Part shown: one piece after another, positions 9,541-17,273 of the stretch
Layout: each line of letters begins with the position of its first letter
Position numbering within the stretch: the first letter of the stretch is position 1
Assembly: GCA_934589225.1 (NCBI GenBank)
Contig: CAKTNS010000002.1
Span: 1-64,000, forward strand
Direction: 5' to 3'
DNA length: 64,000 nt
Source of the DNA: an uncultured Oscillospiraceae bacterium
GTDB lineage: Bacteria; Bacillota; Clostridia; Oscillospirales; Oscillospiraceae
Position numbers and translations under genes: made by a program
Notes under the pieces: model-generated
Told to the model about the DNA's origin: nothing
What the model saw: only the letters and a program-made list of their open reading frames with translations
Databases searched by the model: none

Positions 9541-9690
9541 TGTAACGAAAAATATATAATATTCGTTACATTTCCTATTGAGCCACCGACTCGCTTTGCT
9601 GTATAGCCAGCACCTATTTAGGGAAAACTGGAAATATCTCTTGTTGGGCGGTTGCAAAAATGTAACGGATAATGTATAATATTCGTTACA
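9541..9690. promoter_or_regulatory. Duplicated 30-bp palindromic operator of the AbiE unit
   Basis: Two near-identical 30-bp palindromes start exactly 120 bases apart (9541-9570 and 9661-9690). The first has perfect 9-bp arms, TGTAACGAA and TTCGTTACA. The second has TGTAACG and CGTTACA. Each contains TATAAT in its centre, so a bound protein would cover the -10 box. Paired inverted repeats upstream of abiEi are the known autoregulation sites of AbiE systems; that these are AbiEi sites is inference. Confidence 0.75.
9652..9680 (+). promoter_or_regulatory. Promoter of abiEi-abiEii
   Basis: The -35 box TTGCAA (9652-9657) and -10 box TATAAT (9675-9680) are separated by 17 bases. The -10 lies inside the second palindrome. 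The first palindrome also carries TATAAT (9555-9560) but has no recognisable -35 box. Confidence 0.75.
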
Positions 9691-9706
9691 AAGGAGGTGG
9701 CAAGCT

Positions 9707-10321
9707 ATGGCGAATGGCTATATGAGCGGAATAAGAGAGCGGGTCATTTCTTCTGAGGATGGCACTATTTTCGTAGCTTCTGACTTTGCGGATATTGCTG
9801 ATGCAAATACGATTCGGCAAAGTATGTATCGTCTTGTAAATGACGGGACACTAAAACGAATTTTGCAAGGCGTCTACGAAAAGCCAAAGTACAGCAAGCT
9901 GCTTGACGAATATGTAGCGGCTGACCCGGACGCTGTTGCCAAAGCATTGGCGCGAAGTTACCACTGGACCATTGCTCCATGCGGAAATACGGCCCTGAAC
10001 CTGCTGGGTCTCTCTACGCAGGTAACAGCGGTCTGGTCCTACATCAGCGACGGTCCGTATAAGAACTATGAGTGGAATTCCACCAAGCTGGAATTTAAGC
10101 ATAGGACCAACAAGGAAATCACCGGCCTGTCTTACATGACGAGTCTAGTGATCCAGGCGCTGAAAACTCTGGGAAGAACCAATGTGACGCCGGAGATCAT
10201 ACAGACACTTTCTGAAAAGCTGTCCGAGGATGAAAAGCAAGCCTGTCTGAAAGAGGCAACGGAATCCACGGATTGGGTTTATGATACGATACGAAAAATG
10301 TGTGGAGGTGACACACAATGA
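9707..10321 (+). CDS. AbiEi-type antitoxin / transcriptional repressor (DUF6088 family)
   Basis: 204 residues, ATG preceded by AAAGGAGG. The N-terminus (about 5-65) is a winged-helix-like domain (GTIFVASDFADIADANTIRQSMYRL, GTLKRILQGVYEKP). The rest matches the AbiEi-like DUF6088 family (AKALARSYHWTIAPCGNTALNLLGLSTQV). Its gene overlaps the AbiEii toxin gene by four bases (ATGA), the normal antitoxin-first arrangement of type IV toxin-antitoxin/abortive-infection pairs. It probably represses its own promoter through the palindromes at 9541-9690. The role in element maintenance or phage defence is inferred. Confidence 0.85.
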   Translation: MANGYMSGIRERVISSEDGTIFVASDFADIADANTIRQSMYRLVNDGTLKRILQGVYEKPKYSKLLDEYVAADPDAVAKALARSYHWTIAPCGNTALNLLGLSTQVTAVWSYISDGPYKNYEWNSTKLEFKHRTNKEITGLSYMTSLVIQALKTLGRTNVTPEIIQTLSEKLSEDEKQACLKEATESTDWVYDTIRKMCGGDTQ

Positions 10322-11316
10322 GAAATGTAGCACGATTGCCGGAAAGTGACCGGCGCGAACTGTTCCGAAACACAGCAGATAAGATGGGCTTGAATGATGC
10401 CATTGTAGAGAAAGATTTTTGGGTATGCTTTACTCTGGATTATCTGTTCCACCGCTGCCCTTGGAAGGACGCTATTACCTTCAAAGGCGGCACCAGTCTT
10501 TCCAAGGCATTCAATCTGATTAGCCGCTTTTCTGAAGATATTGACCTGATTCTGGATTGGCGGGTGCTGGGCTACGGTAAGGACGAGCCATGGGAAAAGC
10601 GCTCCAACACCAAGCAGGATGTGTTCAACAAAGAAGCCAATGCACGGGCGGAGGTTTTCCTTGCGGAACAGTTTTGCCCCACCATTCAGGCAGAACTCTC
10701 TCAGGAGCTTGGCTGTGAAGCAAACATTTACATAGACGAAAAGGACAAACAGACCGTTATCTTTGCCTACCCGCACCTGTTTACAAATCCCGCTACCTTG
10801 CAGGTCATTCGTTTGGAGATCGGTGCGTTGGCCGCATGGACACCCACAAAAATCGCTCAAATCGAGCCCTATGCCGCGACCTATTATCCAAAAGTCTTTG
10901 TGCAAAAGGACACGGCGATTCTGACTGTTGCGCCGGAGCGAACTTTCTGGGAGAAGGCAACGATCCTGCACCATGAAGCCAACAGGCCCGAGAGTTCGGA
11001 AATGCCGCAGCGTTATTCCCGGCACTACTATGACCTGTACCGTATGTCCATGACGCCTGTGAAAGAGGCTGCCTTTGCCCGGGTGGAATTATTGAAAACG
11101 GTGGTGGACTTCAAAATGAAGTTCTATCCGAGAGCCTGGGCAAAGTACCAGGAAGCTGTTCCCGGCACTTTGAAATTGGTTCCCCCGGATTATCGCTTTG
11201 CAGCATTGGCCGCAGATTACGAAGCAATGATGGATATGCTCTATGGTGATGTGCCAACCTTTGAGACTGTCATGAGTGCGGTCAGCGAATTGGAAAAAGA
11301 AATCAACGCACTGTAA
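10318..11316 (+). CDS. AbiEii/AbiGii-family nucleotidyltransferase toxin
   Basis: 332 residues. It shows the AbiEii nucleotidyltransferase signature in order: IVEKDFWVCFTLDYLF (about 25-40), FKGGTSLSKAFNLISRFSEDIDL (about 55-77; GGTS...DID is the active site) and a later APERTFWEKATILHHEA segment with RYSRHYYDLY. The family transfers nucleotides to RNA or protein targets and is growth-inhibiting unless balanced by AbiEi. The motifs are intact, so the toxin is probably active. It overlaps abiEi by four bases and is followed by a terminator. Confidence 0.88.
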   Translation: MRNVARLPESDRRELFRNTADKMGLNDAIVEKDFWVCFTLDYLFHRCPWKDAITFKGGTSLSKAFNLISRFSEDIDLILDWRVLGYGKDEPWEKRSNTKQDVFNKEANARAEVFLAEQFCPTIQAELSQELGCEANIYIDEKDKQTVIFAYPHLFTNPATLQVIRLEIGALAAWTPTKIAQIEPYAATYYPKVFVQKDTAILTVAPERTFWEKATILHHEANRPESSEMPQRYSRHYYDLYRMSMTPVKEAAFARVELLKTVVDFKMKFYPRAWAKYQEAVPGTLKLVPPDYRFAALAADYEAMMDMLYGDVPTFETVMSAVSELEKEINAL

Positions 11317-11336
11317 CAACCTAATATTATAAAGCC

Positions 11337-11375
11337 ACCGGCTATTCTAACGGATCTTAGAGTGGCCGGTTTTTC
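11337..11375 (+). terminator. Terminator of the AbiE unit
   Basis: ACCGGC (11337-11342) pairs with GCCGGT (11365-11370), with CTAA/TTAG inside the loop, followed by TTTTTC. It lies 20 bases after the toxin stop codon. Confidence 0.65.
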
Positions 11376-11397
11376 TATGTCAAAGGAGGTGTGAGTT

Positions 11398-11724
11398 ATC
11401 ACACAAAACGAATTCAAACAGGTATTTGAGCAGCAGGTAGACCGATGCCGGGTACTGATGACCCGCAAAACCAAAGAGTACACCGGCGACAACGCGGACC
11501 GTCTCTCGGCCTTTAAGGCTGCGGCTGCCTTGCAGAGCTGCACCCCGGAGCGAGCGCTGGCCGGTATGCTGGCAAAACACATCGTCTCCCTCTACGATAT
11601 GTGCTATGCCGAAAATGCCGTATTTCGCCCGGAGGAATGGGACGAGAAAATTACGGACAGTATCAACTATCTGTTGCTGCTCCGAGCCATCGTAAAGGAA
11701 GGTGAAGAAAATAGACAGAATTGA
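11398..11724 (+). CDS. DUF1599 / MazG-like nucleotide-modification-associated protein, apparent ATC start
   Basis: Reading from 11398 gives 108 residues; the first ATG (11458) gives 88. The conserved pattern includes EFKQVFEQQVDRC, KEYTGDNADRLSAFKAAAALQ, ALAGMLAKHIVSLYDM and EEWDEKITDSINYLLLLRAI, a small helical family seen in phages and conjugative elements and related to DUF1599. A perfect AAAGGAGG lies at 11382-11389, eight bases before ATC (11398), and the in-frame TGA at 11392 rules out a start further upstream. Conserved sequence before the ATG makes the ATC start plausible. Function unknown; the neighbours suggest nucleotide metabolism. Confidence 0.7.
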   Translation: MTQNEFKQVFEQQVDRCRVLMTRKTKEYTGDNADRLSAFKAAAALQSCTPERALAGMLAKHIVSLYDMCYAENAVFRPEEWDEKITDSINYLLLLRAIVKEGEENRQN

Positions 11725-12493
11725 AGTGAAAATTCTGAACTGCTCCGCTGTGCCGGAAACGGAGAAGAACATGGTATTTGCCGCCCGACTGACCCAGCGC
11801 GGCCACTGTATCGCCAGCATGGCGGATTTGGAACGGCTGTATGAACAGCCCTATACGGACACCGCCCTGAAAACCATTGCCGCACTTCCGCACCCGACCG
11901 TGCAGAAGTTTGCGGTCATTACCGTTGCCATTGTGGGGGCCAGCCGCCGCTTTCTGGCACAGATCACCCGGCACCAGAATGAGGTCAAGTTTATGAGTGC
12001 TTCGCTGCAATACAGCGATTACTCCGGGAGCGCCGAATTTGCCATGCCGTATGAGATCATGACGGCCCGGGAAAAAATCAAGGAAAAATACAGGCAAGCC
12101 TGTTGTTCGGTATTGTCAGAGTACGAGCAGCTTTGCAAGACCGGGATCGGGCACGATTCCGCAGGTTATCTGACACCCCAGGGATTGCGGAATGTACTGA
12201 TCATCAGCGCAACGCCGTACCAGTGGAAGCACATGATTGGCCAGCGTGTCTGCCGCCGCAACACAGACGAAACTCGGCTCGTTATGCTGATGATCTGGCG
12301 GGAATTGTACAAACTCAGCCCAGTTCTCTTTGCGCCGGAACTGGCCGGGCCGTTTTGTCAGAGTGGCCGGTGTGCAGAGGGTAAAATGTCCTGCGGTCAG
12401 CCCATTCAGAGAGAAATGCTGCCTGTGGATATTTTGCAGGCTGATTATCCTCTGCTCAGGAAGGAGGCTGCCATTGAAGATCACGCTGATTGA
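11702..12493 (+). CDS. ThyX-like flavin-dependent thymidylate synthase, divergent active site
   Basis: 263 residues from a GTG at 11702; downstream ATA 11711 or GTG 11723 are alternatives because the ribosome site AAAGGAAGG sits very close to the first. The ThyX fold signature is present around R90-H91-Q92 (TRHQNEVKFMSASLQYS), with later NVLIISATPYQWKHMIGQRVCRRNTDETRLVM. Canonical ThyX has RHR then x7-S-x-R. Here both the third R and the later R are Gln, with one inserted residue. It may therefore use a different pyrimidine or have lost activity. It overlaps the upstream gene by 23 bases and dut by 20. Confidence 0.7.
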   Translation: MKKIDRIEVKILNCSAVPETEKNMVFAARLTQRGHCIASMADLERLYEQPYTDTALKTIAALPHPTVQKFAVITVAIVGASRRFLAQITRHQNEVKFMSASLQYSDYSGSAEFAMPYEIMTAREKIKEKYRQACCSVLSEYEQLCKTGIGHDSAGYLTPQGLRNVLIISATPYQWKHMIGQRVCRRNTDETRLVMLMIWRELYKLSPVLFAPELAGPFCQSGRCAEGKMSCGQPIQREMLPVDILQADYPLLRKEAAIEDHAD

Positions 12494-12887
12494 TTTCGGC
12501 GTCCGGGAGGACTGGAAGCCTTACCGTCCCCACGGGAATGACGCCGGAGCGGATGTCTATATGCCCTATGACCTGACCTTAGCGCCGGGAGAGGTTGCCA
12601 AGATCCCGCTGGGGTTTGGGATCGAAGTACCAGACGGATACGCCGGATATGTGTTCCCCCGCAGCAGCATGGCTGTCCGAGGTCTGGTCTGCGAGCTGCC
12701 TCCCGTGGATTCCGGCTATCGTGGGGAGATCCACGCAATCCTCAGCAATGTCAGCCGGGATACACAAAGTATCCAGAAGGGTGCCCGGATCGGGCAGCTT
12801 GTGATCACGCCGGTGATTATTGCCGACTTTGTGAAGGACACCGGCGTGTCCCGTGGGACAGGAGCCTTTGGCAGCACCGGCGAATAG
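12474..12887 (+). CDS. dut: dUTP diphosphatase
   Basis: 137 residues. The TTG start at 12474 is chosen because AAGGAGG lies at 12461-12467; a longer reading from 12330 would lie inside the ThyX-like gene. All trimeric dUTPase motifs are visible: HGNDAGADVYMP (motif 1), PRSSMAVRGL (2), PPVDSGYRGEIHAILSN (3), KGARIGQLVI (4) and GVSRGTGAFGSTG (5, the flexible C-terminal P-loop-like tail). It hydrolyses dUTP to dUMP, which both prevents uracil incorporation and supplies the ThyX substrate. It is the third gene of a tightly overlapping nucleotide module. Confidence 0.92.
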   Translation: MKITLIDFGVREDWKPYRPHGNDAGADVYMPYDLTLAPGEVAKIPLGFGIEVPDGYAGYVFPRSSMAVRGLVCELPPVDSGYRGEIHAILSNVSRDTQSIQKGARIGQLVITPVIIADFVKDTGVSRGTGAFGSTGE

Positions 12888-12923
12888 ACATGAAAAAGCG
12901 GTCAACGCTTTTTCGCCGACCGC

Positions 12924-13238
12924 TTACTTCTTGCTATTCAGTTCTTTCATAATACCGAGGATGTATTCCATCGACTTTGGATCCAGCCGCCGTGCCTCCT
13001 GGATAAACTCCCGCAAGGCTGCCGGGTCGGCGTTTTCATCGTCAAAGAATTCCTTCGGCGTGACGCCCAGATACTCGCAGATGTAGAAAAAGGACTGCAT
13101 GGCAGGCAGAGACTTCTTGTTCTCAATATTGTTGATGTAGTTGTTGGCCTGCCCCAGGGACAGCGACATATCCCGTGCGGATACGCCCTTCTTCATACGC
13201 AGCGCCGCAAGCCGTTCCGGGACGAAATCTTCGTACAT
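12924..13238 (-). CDS. XRE-family helix-turn-helix regulator
   Basis: 104 residues from the ATG at 13238; AAGGAGG lies eight bases upstream, so the GTG at 13247 is less likely. The HTH spans about residues 7-60 (ERLAALRMKKGVSARDMSLSLGQANNYINNIENKKS). The second half (VTPKEFFDDENADPAALREFIQEARRL) is an acidic dimerisation-like tail. It is divergent from the SLOG gene and the only minus-strand gene in the element part, a typical arrangement for a local repressor. Its operator may be the 8-bp inverted repeat at 13333-13364. Confidence 0.85.
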   Translation of the reverse strand: MYEDFVPERLAALRMKKGVSARDMSLSLGQANNYINNIENKKSLPAMQSFFYICEYLGVTPKEFFDDENADPAALREFIQEARRLDPKSMEYILGIMKELNSKK

Positions 13239-13317
13239 CAGCCTCACCTCCTTGCTGCATAATAGATTGTACCTTACACACCAGCGAAAACCGATAAATG
13301 AAAGAGGGCATTTTTTG

Positions 13318-13364
13318 TTGACTTGAAGAATTAAATCTATTACAATTAAGTATTCGATAGATTT
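13318..13364 (+). promoter_or_regulatory. Promoter of the SLOG gene with an inverted repeat across the -10 box
   Basis: TTGACT (13318-13323) and TACAAT (13341-13346) are spaced by 17 bases. Perfect 8-bp arms AAATCTAT (13333-13340) and ATAGATTT (13357-13364) flank the -10 box. Another AATAGATT lies at 13260-13267 near the start of the divergent regulator gene. A repressor bound to these sites could control both directions; the binding protein is inferred. Confidence 0.7.
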
Positions 13365-13394
13365 GAACTATCTACGTGCAAGGAGGCGGTAACG

Positions 13395-13904
13395 ATGGAA
13401 GAAAAGACCTGCTGCGTGACCGGGCATAAGAGCATACCAAGCGACCAGACGGAGGCTGTGCGGCAAGGATTGGAACAGGCAGTGCGTCAAGCTGTCAAAG
13501 ATGGATACACTGCTTTTATCTCCGGCTTTGCGGACGGCGTTGACCTGATGTTTGCGGAGATCGTCAGCCAGGCCATGCAGGAAAATCCGAAAATCAAGCT
13601 GATTGCCGCTCTCCCATACCGGAAGCGGCTGGAAACGCTGCAAAAGCGGGAGTGCACAAAGGTTCTGATCGAGCAGTGCGCAGAGATCTATGTTGCGGCG
13701 GAGGAATACCTGCCCAGCGTGTATGTAAAGCGCAACCGCTATATGGTGGAACGCTCCGACCGTGTGATCGCCGTATATGACGGCCGGGACAGCGGCGGCA
13801 CAGTAGGCACGATCCGTCTGGTCCACCAGATGAAAAAGGAGCTATGGGAGATCCCGGTAGGTCCGCTTCATATCCCGGAACACCTGAAAAAGAAAGAACT
13901 GTAA
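13395..13904 (+). CDS. SLOG-family protein (YpsA/DUF1273-like)
   Basis: 169 residues, ATG with CAAGGAGG upstream. It has the SLOG Rossmann-like pattern: CCVTGHKSIP at the start, AFISGFADGVDLMFAEIV (about 38-55), LIAALPYRKR and RNRYMVERSDRVIAVYDGRDSGGTVGTIRLV. SLOG proteins bind nucleotides or nucleotide-derived ligands (for example ADP-ribose), and members lie in defence and mobile-element loci. The exact ligand is unknown. It is followed by a terminator and is separately regulated from its own promoter. Confidence 0.85.
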   Translation: MEEKTCCVTGHKSIPSDQTEAVRQGLEQAVRQAVKDGYTAFISGFADGVDLMFAEIVSQAMQENPKIKLIAALPYRKRLETLQKRECTKVLIEQCAEIYVAAEEYLPSVYVKRNRYMVERSDRVIAVYDGRDSGGTVGTIRLVHQMKKELWEIPVGPLHIPEHLKKKEL

Positions 13905-13911
13905 TTGGCTG

Positions 13912-13940
13912 CGCCCGCGATTTTGCGGGCGTTTTCTTTT
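13912..13940 (+). terminator. Terminator after the SLOG gene
   Basis: CGCCCGC (13912-13918) and GCGGGCG (13925-13931) form a 7-bp stem with a six-base loop, followed by TTTTCTTTT. Confidence 0.85.
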
Positions 13941-13954
13941 ACCCAAAACAAATA

Positions 13955-14003
13955 GAGCGAAACGAGCAGGTAGTCTGAATGGCTGCCTGTTTTCGTTTCG
14001 CTC
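13955..14003 (+). promoter_or_regulatory. Long hairpin in the topB leader
   Basis: Perfect 11-bp arms GAGCGAAACGA (13955-13965) and TCGTTTCGCTC (13993-14003) enclose a second stem (CAGGTAG / CTGCCTG). The hairpin ends six bases before the GGAGG ribosome site of topB, so it may limit or regulate topoisomerase translation, or serve as a protein-binding site in DNA. Confidence 0.6.
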
Positions 14004-14019
14004 GGATTGGAGGTATTCA

Positions 14020-16116
14020 ATGAAACTTGTAATTGCGGAAAAGCCCTCCGTCGCTATGTCGCTGGCCGCCGTTCTTGGAGCAACGGAAAAGCAGGACGGC
14101 TACACCGAGGGCGGCGGCTATCTGGTCTCCTGGTGCGTGGGTCATCTGGTGGAACTGGCTCAGCCGGAAGCATACGGCGAACAGTATGCCAAGTGGCGGC
14201 GTGAGGATCTGCCTATCATGCCCGAAGTCTGGAAGTATGAGGTCGCCAAGGAGAAGCGCAAGCAGCTTACTGTGCTGAAAAAACTCATGGCAGATAAGCG
14301 AGTGGAAAGTATCGTTTGTGCGACCGACGCAGGCCGCGAGGGCGAATTGATCTTCCGGCTGGTGTATGACTACTGCGGCTGCAAAAAGCCCATTGAACGA
14401 CTCTGGATCAGCTCCATGGAGGATGCCGCCATTCGGGAGGGTTTTGCCCATCTGCGTCCCGGTTCCGATTATGACCTTCTCTACCGGGCGGCGGTGTGCC
14501 GGGCCGGTGCGGATTGGCTGGTCGGTATCAATGGCACCCGGCTTTTCACGGTCCTGTACCACACCAAACTGAATGTGGGTCGGGTCATGACGCCGACCCT
14601 TGCCCTTGTGGTACAGCGGGAGGCTGAAATCAGCGCTTTCCAGAGCAAGCCCTTCTATGTGCCGGAGCTTCATGCGGGAAGCCTGACCGCTTCCGGCGAG
14701 AAAACGGAGGTCAAGGCGGAGGCTGACCGCATTGTATCCGACTGTACCGGCAAGACTGCGGCGGTTACTTCCGTAGACCAACAGGAAAAGACGGTTCAGC
14801 CGCCCCACCTCTACGACCTGACTACCTTGCAGCGAGAATGCAACCGTTACTTTGGCTACACAGCCCAGCAGACGCTGGACTATTTGCAGAGCCTCTATGA
14901 GAAAAAGCTGGCGACCTATCCCCGCACGGACAGCCAGTACCTGACCGAGGATATGAAAGCTCCAACGGAGCGCCTGATTTCCTGGCTGAATGGAAATATG
15001 CCGTTTGCTGCGGAAAATGGCACTCCTGACCTGGGCCGGGTAATTGACAATAAAAAGGTCAGCGACCACCACGCCATTCTTCCCACTATGGAAGTCAGCA
15101 AGACGGACTTGACGGCACTTCCCGCCGGGGAGCGGGATGTTCTGACACTGGTTGCAATGCGTCTGCTCTGCGCCGTTGGCAAGCCCCATATCTTCGAGGC
15201 CGTGACGGCCGTGCTGGACTGCGGCGGGCACAGCTTTACTGCCAAGGGCAAAACCGTCAAACAGGACGGCTGGAAAGCCGTGCTGTCCGCGTTCAAGGCC
15301 AGCATGAAGCAAAAGTCCCAGGAGAATGACGAGGAAGAAGCTGCTTTGCCCGCTCTTGCGGTGGGGCAGATCCTTTCGGATGTGCAGGCCAGTGTGCGCG
15401 AGGGCAAGACCTCGCCGCCCAAGCACTTCACGGAGGATTCTCTGCTGGCGGCAATGGAGACGGCCGGTGCAGAGGATATGCCCGAGGATGCCGAACGCAA
15501 AGGTCTTGGAACACCAGCTACCAGAGCGGCCACGCTGGAAAAACTGGTCAACTCCGGCTTCGTTCAGAGAAAGAAGAAACAGCTCCTGCCCACGGAAAAG
15601 GGCGTCAACCTGATTGCGGTGCTTCCCGAAAAGATCAAGTCCCCGCAGTTGACCGCAGAGTGGGAGTCCATGCTGAAACAGGTGGAGCGGGGTGAACTGA
15701 CGGAACAAGCATTTATGGCCGGAATCCGGGAGCTGACTACTGGACTTGTGCAGGAGCATGCCGCCCCGGATCCGGCGTTTACGGCATTATTTGCCTCTGA
15801 AAATATTTCACCTTCTATCGGCTCCTGCCCCCGCTGCGGCGGTGCGGTCCGGGAACGGCAAAAGGGCTTCTTCTGCGAAAACCCGGATTGTGCCTTTGCG
15901 CTCTGGAAAGAGAACCGATTCTTCTCGACAAAGAAAAAGAGTCTGACCAAGACAATGGCGGCGGCATTGCTGAAGGAAGGGCGTGTTGCTGTTTCCGGGC
16001 TGTACAGTGAAAAGACCGGAAAAACCTATGACGCAACGGTTGTGCTGGATGACACCGGCGGAAAGTATGTCAATTTCAAGCTGGAATTTCCGGCAAGAAA
16101 AAGCGGCAAAAAGTAA
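14020..16116 (+). CDS. topB: DNA topoisomerase III (type IA)
   Basis: 698 residues. The TOPRIM domain starts at residue 1 (MKLVIAEKPSVAMSLAAVLG) with the DAGREGELIFRLVY metal site (about 108-121). The catalytic tyrosine is Y300 (ATYPRTDSQYL). GLGTPATRAATLEKL and the strand-gate domains follow, and the C-terminus carries a zinc-ribbon-like CPRCGGAVRERQKGFFCENPDC (about 605-628). Tn1549-family elements carry such a TopB, thought to act on single-stranded transfer intermediates. The start has TTGGAGG upstream, behind the long leader hairpin. Confidence 0.95.
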   Translation: MKLVIAEKPSVAMSLAAVLGATEKQDGYTEGGGYLVSWCVGHLVELAQPEAYGEQYAKWRREDLPIMPEVWKYEVAKEKRKQLTVLKKLMADKRVESIVCATDAGREGELIFRLVYDYCGCKKPIERLWISSMEDAAIREGFAHLRPGSDYDLLYRAAVCRAGADWLVGINGTRLFTVLYHTKLNVGRVMTPTLALVVQREAEISAFQSKPFYVPELHAGSLTASGEKTEVKAEADRIVSDCTGKTAAVTSVDQQEKTVQPPHLYDLTTLQRECNRYFGYTAQQTLDYLQSLYEKKLATYPRTDSQYLTEDMKAPTERLISWLNGNMPFAAENGTPDLGRVIDNKKVSDHHAILPTMEVSKTDLTALPAGERDVLTLVAMRLLCAVGKPHIFEAVTAVLDCGGHSFTAKGKTVKQDGWKAVLSAFKASMKQKSQENDEEEAALPALAVGQILSDVQASVREGKTSPPKHFTEDSLLAAMETAGAEDMPEDAERKGLGTPATRAATLEKLVNSGFVQRKKKQLLPTEKGVNLIAVLPEKIKSPQLTAEWESMLKQVERGELTEQAFMAGIRELTTGLVQEHAAPDPAFTALFASENISPSIGSCPRCGGAVRERQKGFFCENPDCAFALWKENRFFSTKKKSLTKTMAAALLKEGRVAVSGLYSEKTGKTYDATVVLDDTGGKYVNFKLEFPARKSGKK

Positions 16117-16128
16117 GGAGGCAGTTTT

Positions 16129-16755
16129 ATGAGTATTACACCTGTTACGACCGAGGAGCTGCGCCGCATGTGGAATCAGGATGGCTTAATTATCCAGGGT
16201 TGCGGCGGCGACCTCAATGAATGGGTCGATGGGATCAATGAGCTTCTGGAACAGACCGGTATCCTGAGAAACGGCAGCAAGTTTGAACCCGTGATGACCT
16301 TTCAGAACGGAGAGACGACCTGTCTGCTGTTTCCCTTTGAGGGTGTGGATGCCGACATCGGCAAACTTGCCTTGTGGCGGCTGGACACGGTTGCTGAATT
16401 TGGCGGCACCTGGCTTTCCGATTATGTGAATAACCGGCTGGGTGGATTTCTGAGCGCAGAGCCGGAAAAGCCGGATTGTCCGCTGATCGGGCAGGACGGA
16501 AACATTTTCAATCTGGTGGGCATTGCAGCTCGCACCCTGCGGCAGAACGATATGCCGGAGCAGGCCAAGGCCATGACGGAGCGGGTGTTCGCTTCCGGCA
16601 GTTACAACGAGGCTCTTTGCATTATTGGCGAGTATGTCAATATCACTTCTGCGGAGGAAATGCAGGAGCGGCGTTCCTCTGTGCGGCAGGCACTGCAAAC
16701 AACGTCGGAGGCACCCACCCCTAAACCCCACAAATCCAAAGAACCGGAACGATGA
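16129..16755 (+). CDS. Hypothetical protein of Tn1549-type elements
   Basis: 208 residues, ATG preceded by TAAGGAGG. It appears to be a soluble protein with an N-terminal TTEELRRMWNQDGLIIQGCGGDLNEWVDGINELLEQTGIL segment (TTEELRRMWNQDGLI and onward), a middle GVDADIGKLALWRLDTVAEFGGTW stretch and a low-complexity Pro/Lys tail. I do not recognise a catalytic motif. It is one of several accessory genes between topB and the mobilisation genes, 12 bases behind topB and so probably co-transcribed. Confidence 0.7.
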   Translation: MSITPVTTEELRRMWNQDGLIIQGCGGDLNEWVDGINELLEQTGILRNGSKFEPVMTFQNGETTCLLFPFEGVDADIGKLALWRLDTVAEFGGTWLSDYVNNRLGGFLSAEPEKPDCPLIGQDGNIFNLVGIAARTLRQNDMPEQAKAMTERVFASGSYNEALCIIGEYVNITSAEEMQERRSSVRQALQTTSEAPTPKPHKSKEPER

Positions 16756-16769
16756 AAGGAGGAATCCCT

Positions 16770-17273
16770 ATGGAAGAAAAGAAGTATGGCGTGTGGGCGG
16801 TTCGCAGCGCAGCCTCTATGTTTGGCACGGCAGAGGCATGGTGTAAAGCAGACGGCGTGCCCAGGGAGTTTGATTCCATCAATGCGGCAAGGCTATATGC
16901 CAATCACCTGAATGAGACCGTTGGCAGCCCCAATGTTCACTACTACCCCAAAGAGATGCAGCCGGAGCTGGTGGCCGCTCCGAAGGCCCCGGTGCATTTT
17001 GAAATGCAGCCCACGCCCGGCAATCCGTTGAAAGCCGCCGAGTTGGATATGGAGGCCGAGGGCGGCAACTACAATATGATCGATGGCGTGATCAACAACC
17101 TGCCTCCCGCAAAAGCGGAGCTGACCGATGGGCAGACCTATGACGAGATCAGGGAGCTTGCCCCGGAAACCTTGCCGGAGGAAAAGCCTTCCGTCCTGGA
17201 GCATCTGAAAGCAGACATTCCTCACCCGGAGGAACATGAACTGGCCGTCACGCCCCCGGAGCGGGAACGCTGA
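16770..17273 (+). CDS. Accessory protein with a DUF4316-like segment
   Basis: 167 residues from the ATG at 16770, chosen because AAAGGAGG is at the right distance; an upstream in-frame ATG at 16752 contains part of that site. The first part (KYGVWAVRSAASMFGTAEAW, FDSINAARLYANHLNE) is unlike anything I can name. The second half has LKAAELDMEAEGGNYNMIDGVINN, the MIDG-type motif of DUF4316 proteins in conjugative elements. No membrane segment. Its TGA overlaps the next ATG. Confidence 0.65.
   Translation: MEEKKYGVWAVRSAASMFGTAEAWCKADGVPREFDSINAARLYANHLNETVGSPNVHYYPKEMQPELVAAPKAPVHFEMQPTPGNPLKAAELDMEAEGGNYNMIDGVINNLPPAKAELTDGQTYDEIRELAPETLPEEKPSVLEHLKADIPHPEEHELAVTPPERER

Noticed and set aside
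12330..12473. Upstream extension of the dUTPase gene
   Set aside because: It lies within the ThyX-like gene; AAGGAGG and the domain boundary support the TTG at 12474.
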